64,000 bases of DNA from an uncultured Bacteroidales bacterium (lineage in GTDB: Bacteria; Bacteroidota; Bacteroidia; Bacteroidales; P3). Positions within the stretch are counted from its first letter, which is position 1, and each line of letters opens with the position of its first letter. Below the pieces are notes generated by a model. The model saw only the letters and a program-made list of their open reading frames with translations, was not told the DNA's origin and ran no database searches. Below are positions 58,428 through 64,000 of the stretch, in pieces. Made by a program: the position numbers and the translations under genes. The stretch lies in NCBI GenBank assembly GCA_937915785.1, contig CALGGY010000155.1:1-64000 (forward strand). The letters are read 5' to 3'.

Positions 58428-59774
58428 CTATTTTAGTTTCAAACCTACGTAGTTGTGGGGTGTTATCTGGCGTATGCGCTGTTTCACTTCGTCACTCACG
58501 TCGAGGGTTTCCACAAAGTCGGCAATGGTTTGCGCGTTCACTTTCGAGTTGGTGCGGGTGAGCTGTTTCAGAGTTTCGTAGGGGTTGGGGTAGCCCACGC
58601 TGCGCAGTATGGTTTGTATGGCTTCGGCCACCACAGCCCAGTTGTTTTCGAGGTCGTTGTAGAGTTGCTGTTCGTTGAGGATGAGTTTTCCCAGACCCTT
58701 TTCCAATGAGCTAAGCGCAATCAGGGTATGTGCCACCGGCACGCCGATGTTGCGGCTCACGGTGGAGTCGGTAAGGTCGCGTTGCAGGCGCGATATGGGC
58801 AGCTTGTGGGAGAGGTGTTCGAAAATGGCGTTGGCCATGCCGAGGTTGCCTTCGGCGTTCTCGAAATCGATGGGGTTCACCTTGTGCGGCATTGCCGACG
58901 AGCCCACTTCGCCATCCTTTATTTTCTGTTTGAAATACTCCATGGAGATGTATGTCCAGATGTCGCGACACAAGTCGATGAGTATCACGTTGATACGCTT
59001 ACAGGTGTCGAAATAGGCGGCCATGTTGTCGTAATTTTCTATCTGCGTGGTGTATTGCAGGCGCTGCAGGTGCAGGTGGTTGCACACAAAATTGTTGGCA
59101 AATTGCTGCCAGTCTATCTCGGGGTATGCCACAAGGTGTGCGTTGAGGTTGCCGGTGGCGCCTCCGAACTTGGCGTTGAAGGGAATATTCTGGAAATGAG
59201 CCATTTGTTGGCGCAGGCGGTAGGCAAACACTTTGAACTCTTTGCCCAATGTGGTGGGCGATGCGGGCTGGCCGTGGGTGTGTGCCAGCATGGGTATGTC
59301 TTTCCACTCGTCGGCTTTGGCGTCGAGCAGGTCGGCTATGTGCGAAATGGCCGGCAGCAGCACCTCGTCGTGGCAGTTTTTGAGCATCATGGGCATAGAG
59401 GTGTTGTTGATGTCCTGCGATGTCAGACCAAAATGTACAAATTCCTTATATTCAACCAATTGCAACTCATCAAAACGACGTTTGATAAAATACTCCACAG
59501 CTTTTACATCGTGGTTGGTTGTTTTTTCTACATCTTTGATTTCCAACGCATTGCTTTCGGAAAAATTTTGATATATGGCACGCAGTTTGGGATACAGGCT
59601 TTTGTCAAAATTTTTCAGCTGAGGCAAAGGCAGCTCGCAAAGTGCTATAAAATATTCTATTTCCACCGTTACGCGGTAGCGGATAAGAGCCTGTTCGGAG
59701 AAATATCCGGCAAGGGGTTCCACTTTGCTGCGGTAGCGTCCGTCGATGGGGCTTATGGCTTGTAGTGTGTTCAT
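58428..59774 (-). CDS. purB: Adenylosuccinate lyase
   Basis: A 448-aa cytoplasmic enzyme of purine synthesis (SAICAR and adenylosuccinate cleavage). The superfamily signature GSSAMPHKVNP is at 291-301, with HTHGQPASPTT (165-175) providing the catalytic His region and TTNHDVKAVEYF (85-96) the substrate site. Length is typical of the E. coli-like form. It lies between the PHP gene (11 bp) and the ABC exporter (7 bp). Confidence 0.96.
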   Translation of the reverse strand: MNTLQAISPIDGRYRSKVEPLAGYFSEQALIRYRVTVEIEYFIALCELPLPQLKNFDKSLYPKLRAIYQNFSESNALEIKDVEKTTNHDVKAVEYFIKRRFDELQLVEYKEFVHFGLTSQDINNTSMPMMLKNCHDEVLLPAISHIADLLDAKADEWKDIPMLAHTHGQPASPTTLGKEFKVFAYRLRQQMAHFQNIPFNAKFGGATGNLNAHLVAYPEIDWQQFANNFVCNHLHLQRLQYTTQIENYDNMAAYFDTCKRINVILIDLCRDIWTYISMEYFKQKIKDGEVGSSAMPHKVNPIDFENAEGNLGMANAIFEHLSHKLPISRLQRDLTDSTVSRNIGVPVAHTLIALSSLEKGLGKLILNEQQLYNDLENNWAVVAEAIQTILRSVGYPNPYETLKQLTRTNSKVNAQTIADFVETLDVSDEVKQRIRQITPHNYVGLKLK

Positions 59775-59785
59775 TGCAATTGGTG

Positions 59786-60523
59786 TTATATTGTGTTGTT
59801 GAGGAATTCGTTGTTGTCGAGCATTTTACGGAATTTACGGTCTTGGCAGGTATTTACAAGGGCTTCGAGATAAGTGCGGTTGTGTATGTCGGTGCCAAGG
59901 AATTCGGTCCAGCCGTTGGCCACATACTTGTAGCTTTCGGTAAGTGTGGACTTGCCGTAAAAACCTCCGAATGAGTTGATGTTCGACTGGAAAAAAACGC
60001 CCTGCTCTTTGAGGGTTTTGGGTATTTCGGGATGTTCGTGAAAATAAAGGTAGCGTTCGGGGTGTGCCAATATCACTTCGTGTCCCATTCTCTGCAGTTC
60101 GAAAACCAGTTCGCTCACGCCGAGAATGGCTTGGTTGAAATTGAATTCGATAAGCAGGTAGTGGTCGTTCATTTTCAGGAAACGATTGGTTTCCATTCGT
60201 TTGCGAAATCCGCTATCGACAAGGTATTCGCCGCCCACTATCAGTTCCATGGGCACATTGTTTTCGGCCAACACTTTCCGCAGCTCGTCGACGCGGCGCA
60301 GAATGTCGTCTTCATCGTTTTGGAACTTGTAGGTCTGGAAATGCGAGGTGAGGCATATTTTGGTGTATCCGAGTTCAGCCATCCGGCGGATGCATTCGAG
60401 GCTGGTGTCGTAGCTTTGCGAGCCGTCGTCTACCTTGGGTATAAGATGGGAGTGTATGTCGGTTTGTATCGCCGCCAGTGCGCCATCGGGGTCGGGAGTT
60501 TTGAAAAATTTGTCGAAAATCAC
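59786..60523 (-). CDS. PHP-domain phosphatase, CpsB/CapC type
   Basis: A 245-aa protein with the metal-binding pattern TDIHSHLIPKVDDGS (His24, His26), HFQTYKF, GGEYLVDSG, EVILAHPERYLYF and GTDIHN. All are characteristic of CpsB-like tyrosine phosphatases of the PHP superfamily (three-metal site). In encapsulated bacteria CpsB dephosphorylates the chain-length tyrosine kinase; no kinase or capsule gene is in the window. It sits between murA (17 bp) and purB (11 bp), so it may have a general regulatory role. The residue set looks complete. Confidence 0.9.
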   Translation of the reverse strand: MIFDKFFKTPDPDGALAAIQTDIHSHLIPKVDDGSQSYDTSLECIRRMAELGYTKICLTSHFQTYKFQNDEDDILRRVDELRKVLAENNVPMELIVGGEYLVDSGFRKRMETNRFLKMNDHYLLIEFNFNQAILGVSELVFELQRMGHEVILAHPERYLYFHEHPEIPKTLKEQGVFFQSNINSFGGFYGKSTLTESYKYVANGWTEFLGTDIHNRTYLEALVNTCQDRKFRKMLDNNEFLNNTI

Positions 60524-60540
60524 TGTTTTACAGGTATTTG

Positions 60541-61842
60541 TCAGTCAATACGTTTGATATCGGCACCGATGTTTCGCAACCTTTGGTCGATGTTTTGGTA
60601 GCCACGGTCTATCTGTTCTATGTTGTCGATACGGCTTTCGCCGGTGGCGGATAGTGCGGCTATAAGCAGAGCCACGCCGGCGCGTATGTCGGGCGAGCTC
60701 ATGCGTATGCCACGCAGGTTGTGTTTGCGGTTGAGGCCTATAACGGTGGCGCGGTGGGGGTCGCAGAGGATTATCTGTGCGCCCATGTCTATCAGTTTGT
60801 CCACAAAGAACAGTCGGCTTTCGAACATTTTCTGGTGTATCAGCACGCTGCCGTCGGCCTGAATGGCGGTAACAAGGGCTATGCTGATGAGGTCGGGGGT
60901 GAAACCGGGCCACGGGGCGTCGGATATGTTCATGATGGAGCCGTCCATAAAGCGCTCCACGGCGTAGTGTTCTTGCGACGGTATTATCATGTCGCCGTCT
61001 TTCTGCCAGATTTCCACTCCCAGCCTGCGGAACACCTGCGGTATCAGTCCCAGATGTTCGAACCCCACATCTTTCAGGGTTATCTCCGACTGTGTCATGG
61101 CGGCCATGCCGATAAAGCTTCCCACCTCAATCATGTCGGGCAGCAGGCGGTGCGAACAGCCTCCGAGCGATTCTACGCCGGTGATGGTGAGCAAATTGGA
61201 CCCTATGCCCGATATTTGCGCTCCCATGCGGTTCAGCATTTTGCACAGCTGGTAGACGTAGGGTTCGCAAGCGGCGTTCATTATGGTGGTGGTGCCTTTG
61301 GCCAGCACTGCGGCCATCACTATGTTGGCGGTGCCGGTTACGGAGGCTTCGTCGAGGAGCATGTAGCAGCCGTTGAGCTTGGGCGACTCAATGGTATAGT
61401 ACTGGTAGTTGTAGCTGATGGTGGCCCCCAGTTTTTCCAAACCAATGAAATGCGTGTCAAGCCGGCGACGGCCTATCTTGTCGCCTCCGGGCTGTGGGAA
61501 TACCGCTTTGCCAAAGCGCGACAGCAGCGGTCCTGCAAGCATTATGGAGCCTCGCAGCTGAGCGGCGGCGGCGCAGAAATCATCGCTGTCGAGGCGTGCA
61601 AGGTCGATATTGTCGGACTGAAAAATGTAGGTGTCGGGGAGCGGATGTTCCACTTTCACGCCTATAAGCCGCAGAATTTCAATAAGTTTGTTTACATCTC
61701 GGATATTCGGTACATTTTCAATGGTTACCTTGTCGGACGTGAGTACCGTGGCGCAAATAACCTGCAATGCTTCGTTTTTGGCACCTTGCGGAACTATCAC
61801 ACCTTTCATTTTGTTGCCGCCTGTTATCAAGAAAGAGCTCAT
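60541..61842 (-). CDS. murA: UDP-N-acetylglucosamine 1-carboxyvinyltransferase with Asp in place of the catalytic Cys
   Basis: A 433-aa cytosolic enzyme that commits UDP-GlcNAc to peptidoglycan synthesis with phosphoenolpyruvate. The fold markers are present: GGNKMKGVIVPQGAKNEAL near the N-terminus, RGSIMLAGPLL, and RIDNIEQIDRGYQNIDQRL at the end. The active-site loop reads FPQPGGDKIGRRRLDTHFIG, so Asp121 stands where E. coli MurA has Cys115. This substitution is known to make MurA insensitive to fosfomycin and is regular in some lineages. It is 22 bp after the DUF4290 gene. Confidence 0.95.
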   Translation of the reverse strand: MSSFLITGGNKMKGVIVPQGAKNEALQVICATVLTSDKVTIENVPNIRDVNKLIEILRLIGVKVEHPLPDTYIFQSDNIDLARLDSDDFCAAAAQLRGSIMLAGPLLSRFGKAVFPQPGGDKIGRRRLDTHFIGLEKLGATISYNYQYYTIESPKLNGCYMLLDEASVTGTANIVMAAVLAKGTTTIMNAACEPYVYQLCKMLNRMGAQISGIGSNLLTITGVESLGGCSHRLLPDMIEVGSFIGMAAMTQSEITLKDVGFEHLGLIPQVFRRLGVEIWQKDGDMIIPSQEHYAVERFMDGSIMNISDAPWPGFTPDLISIALVTAIQADGSVLIHQKMFESRLFFVDKLIDMGAQIILCDPHRATVIGLNRKHNLRGIRMSSPDIRAGVALLIAALSATGESRIDNIEQIDRGYQNIDQRLRNIGADIKRID

Positions 61843-61864
61843 GGTTTCCGGATGTTTTTATAAG

Positions 61865-62551
61865 TTATTTGGAGCTCTGGTGGTTTTTGTTTTTCTTGTT
61901 CGATTTCACCTTCACCGAGTTTGCCTGATGTTTTTGGCCCTGTTTTTTCTTAACGCGGTTTGGGTTTTGACCTTTTGAGCCGTTGGACGCCTGCGAGTTG
62001 TTTTCGTACTCTTTGGTGGCGAGCAATTGGAAATCGTCGCGAAGTTTCAGTTTGCCGGTGCTCAGCTGGTCGAACTGCTCGAAAATAATGTCGTCGCCAA
62101 CGGTGTTGCGGTTCCAAGTGAGGTAAGAGCGTTTCATCTGGTGTGCGATGAGCTCGATAAGGGTTTCCTTTTCCTCACCTTCGTGATATGATGACACTTT
62201 TTCGATAAGGTCCTCGAGCACTTTGCCGTAGTGGCGGTAGTTTATCTTGCGGGTGTGATATTTGAGCGGCCTGGGTTGGAACGATATGTTGTTTTCGTGC
62301 GAAACGGGATAGGGGCTGTCCACATCCAGCTCAAAGTTCGACATCAGAAGCAGGTGGTCCCACAGTTTGTGTTTGTAGTCGGTTTCTTCCTTCACCTTGG
62401 GGTTCACCTGAGCCATCACGTTGACTATGCTGGCGGCCACGGCGTTGCGTTTGTCGCGGTCCTCTATGGATTTGGCGTAGTCTATCAGTTTGTATATGTT
62501 GCGCCCGTAGTCGGTTATCTGCAGTTTGGGCCGTTTTGTGTTATATTCCAT
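61865..62551 (-). CDS. DUF4290 family protein
   Basis: A 228-aa protein with start at 62551 (MEYNTKRPKLQITDYGRNIYKLIDYAKSIED). I prefer this over the ATG seven codons upstream because the DUF4290 family begins at MEYNT and because the promoter box (62586-62593) would leave almost no leader for the earlier start. DUF4290 is a Bacteroidales-specific family usually directly upstream of murA, as here. The last 45 residues are Lys/Asn/Gln-rich (RVKKKQGQKHQANSVKVKSNKKNKN) and probably bind nucleic acid or are disordered. Function is unknown. Confidence 0.82.
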   Translation of the reverse strand: MEYNTKRPKLQITDYGRNIYKLIDYAKSIEDRDKRNAVAASIVNVMAQVNPKVKEETDYKHKLWDHLLLMSNFELDVDSPYPVSHENNISFQPRPLKYHTRKINYRHYGKVLEDLIEKVSSYHEGEEKETLIELIAHQMKRSYLTWNRNTVGDDIIFEQFDQLSTGKLKLRDDFQLLATKEYENNSQASNGSKGQNPNRVKKKQGQKHQANSVKVKSNKKNKNHQSSK

Positions 62552-62585
62552 TTTTTTCGGTTGGTATGACATTAAGTAGAAAATG

Positions 62586-62593
62586 CAAAGATA
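62586..62593 (-). promoter_or_regulatory. -7 promoter box for the DUF4290-murA operon
   Basis: The minus strand reads TATCTTTG (CGTATCTTTGCAT). It lies in the 64-bp gap between the large unknown gene and the DUF4290 gene and implies a leader of about 28 nt before 62551. Confidence 0.7.
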
Positions 62594-62636
62594 CGATTTT
62601 TTTTGCTATTTTTCACTATTATTTTTTGACAATGGT

Positions 62637-64000
62637 TTATTCTTCGCTGTCGCCGGAGTCCTCTTCTTCCTCAAACATTTCGTCGTCGCCTTCATCTTCG
62701 AAAGTTTCCATTTTCTTGGTGAAACGCCCCACTTCGGAAGCATTGGTAACCAGGCGATAGCGATAGGTGCCGTCGGAGGTTTTCACCTCGCGGTTCTTGG
62801 CTCCGCGTATCAGGTCGTCGAATTCCACAAAGCTCGATTTTATGAGCATCACGTGTTTGTCGAGGTCGTAGTTAAAATAATACCAGTGGTCCTTGGCTAT
62901 TTGCAAATAAATGACGAGACGTGTGCCGGTTTTGCGTTTAACGAACTGCATCTTGGTACGTACTTTCTTATGTATCTGCATCTTGCCAACGCTGGTGAGG
63001 GTGGCGGTGCCGTTGGCGTAGTAGCCGAAGCCCTGCAGGTATTTCCAGTTTATGTTGCCAAAGAACAGAGTGTGTTTGAACAGGTCGGGCAGTTTGCCGA
63101 AGTCGCCGCTGCCCACCAAGTCGTTGTAGGTTTCTTCGCCTTTTTCGCCCATGGCGTCCATCAGGGCTTTACGCATCATCGGATTTTCGGGGTCGGCCTG
63201 GGCCAGACCGAGGTCGTCGGCAATGTACTGTCCCATCATGTTCACAGCCTCTTCGGCCATCGGAAAATCGAAACCGAACAGCATGTTTATGTTGCAGTCC
63301 TCTTTTTTGTCGTCGATGTTGATGCTGCCGTACGAGTAGGTCTTTATTGCCTCGTTCTGTTTAATTTCGAAATTGAGCTTGCCTTCGCCATACACCTCGC
63401 AGGACTGTGTTTTCAGCGACAGGTAGTTGCCCGGCACTTCGGCTATGTTCTCCAGTTTTTCGTGGCTGCCGATGCGGTATTCCTTACGTATCTTGTCGTA
63501 GGTGAGGAATCCCGAAGCGCCCAGTATCTCGTTGTCCACGGCTTTATCCTTGGTAAGGAAAGCGCTGTAGGGTTTCATGTCGTCGAGGTTGAAGAGCACC
63601 GATGCTGTCATGCGGTTGTTCTTGCTGTCGGTGGGAATTTCGGCCACGGGAATTTCGATATGTTGCGGGTCGATATTGCCTTTGAAACGCAGGAACCCGA
63701 GTTCTTCGCCCTCTTTCACGCAGTTGTGCACCAGCTGCACGCCGCCGGCAAAGATGTAGTCTTTCTCCTGTGCGTTCACCGTAACGTCGCCCATGTAGCG
63801 GAAAGCGGAGCTAAGCTTGAAGTCGGCGCTGTCGCTGATGTAGCCCTTGCCGTAGCTTGTGCCTTGTGCGTTGGGCATAACGGAGCTGAGGAGTATTTTC
63901 TGCACTTTTTTGTCCTCGTCGATATAGTCGATGGTTGCCGAGGCGGAGTACATGGTGCGCGACGATATGTCGGCGGTGGCGTTGTACATAAGGTGGAACA
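62637..64000 (-). CDS. C-terminal part of a large Bacteroidales protein of unknown function (cut by window edge)
   Basis: The frame is open to the right edge. At least 454 residues are visible, and the in-frame codons upstream of the first ATG (63989) read FHL, continuous with the following sequence, so that ATG is not a reliable start. Visible features: MYNATADISSRTMYSASATIDYIDEDKKVQ, repeated beta-rich segments with SYGKGYISDSADFKLSSAF, a helical region near MMGQYIADDLGLAQADPENPMMRKALMDAMG, and a very acidic C-terminal tail (DEGDDEMFEEEEDSGDSEE). The first part is reminiscent of very large Bacteroidales proteins with translocation or LptD-like scaffolds, but I would not assign a family. It ends 64 bp before the murA operon promoter. 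Confidence 0.7.
   Translation of the reverse strand, partial: FHLMYNATADISSRTMYSASATIDYIDEDKKVQKILLSSVMPNAQGTSYGKGYISDSADFKLSSAFRYMGDVTVNAQEKDYIFAGGVQLVHNCVKEGEELGFLRFKGNIDPQHIEIPVAEIPTDSKNNRMTASVLFNLDDMKPYSAFLTKDKAVDNEILGASGFLTYDKIRKEYRIGSHEKLENIAEVPGNYLSLKTQSCEVYGEGKLNFEIKQNEAIKTYSYGSINIDDKKEDCNINMLFGFDFPMAEEAVNMMGQYIADDLGLAQADPENPMMRKALMDAMGEKGEETYNDLVGSGDFGKLPDLFKHTLFFGNINWKYLQGFGYYANGTATLTSVGKMQIHKKVRTKMQFVKRKTGTRLVIYLQIAKDHWYYFNYDLDKHVMLIKSSFVEFDDLIRGAKNREVKTSDGTYRYRLVTNASEVGRFTKKMETFEDEGDDEMFEEEEDSGDSEE

Noticed and set aside
1..64000. CRISPR arrays, rRNA, tRNA, insertion sequences, prophage
   Set aside because: No regularly spaced repeats, rRNA-like blocks, transposase or integrase frames, or phage structural genes were seen by reading both strands.

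Overview
The window reads as chromosomal DNA of a T9SS-positive member of the Bacteroidota, most likely the order Bacteroidales. The evidence is the type IX secretion core (porP-gldK-gldL-gldM-gldN), three proteins with T9SS C-terminal sorting domains, a complete Bat (aerotolerance) operon, several Bacteroidales-restricted families (DUF4270, DUF4290, DUF4831, FISUMP lipoproteins), and repeated Bacteroidota-type -7 promoter boxes (TAnnTTTG, often within TTTCGTATCTTTGC) with no obvious Shine-Dalgarno sequences. Base composition looks close to balanced by eye, except for an A+T-rich stretch at about 53.1-56.5 kb. I found no rRNA, tRNA, CRISPR array, insertion sequence or prophage.

Layout. 0-9.4 kb (all minus strand): N-terminal part of a McrB-like restriction ATPase cut by the window edge, maf, a MORN-repeat protein, a DUF4270 lipoprotein, a short glycogen/starch synthase, a metal-type TonB receptor with a small His/Cys-rich partner, an HtrA protease and rsmI. 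9.4-18.2 kb (minus): yebC, a flavin reductase, the T9SS operon ending in an intrinsic terminator, and an RlpA-like protein. 18.3-29.1 kb (minus): pta behind a secreted lysyl-endopeptidase-like protease; a tight tyrS-symporter-DUF4831-rnz operon; and a 1006-aa beta-propeller T9SS cargo. 29.4-39.6 kb (plus): moxR-DUF58-BatD-like-batA-batB-batC-batD-batE followed by a WG-repeat protein and RseC. 39.6-45.1 kb (minus): a set of small lipoproteins and exported proteins with a G11 tract upstream, then a flippase and a second MORN protein. 45.4-52.5 kb (plus): two lipoproteins, an LptF/LptG permease, a GH3-type acyl-adenylating enzyme, sufE, a DUF59 factor and a gingipain-like C25 peptidase. 52.6-56.2 kb (minus): an unfamiliar exported cassette. 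56.6-64 kb (minus): DUF4290-murA-PHP phosphatase-purB-ABC exporter, behind the C-terminal part of a large unknown protein.

How it fits together. Much of the window concerns the cell envelope: secretion machinery (PorKLMNP) and its likely cargo (C25 peptidase, trypsin-fold protease, beta-propeller protein), lipopolysaccharide and lipid transport (LptF/G, MsbA-like ABC, flippase), peptidoglycan synthesis (MurA with Asp in place of the catalytic Cys, RlpA), and many lipoproteins.

The best candidate for an undescribed system is the 52,620-56,221 cassette. It contains a 186-aa Cys-containing exported protein, two diverged tandem paralogues (416 and 417 aa) of an exported family I do not recognise, and a periplasmic thioredoxin-fold protein (CHGC). 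A perfect 16-bp hairpin with a T7 tract overlaps the 5' end of the second gene, and a G10 tract lies in the upstream leader.
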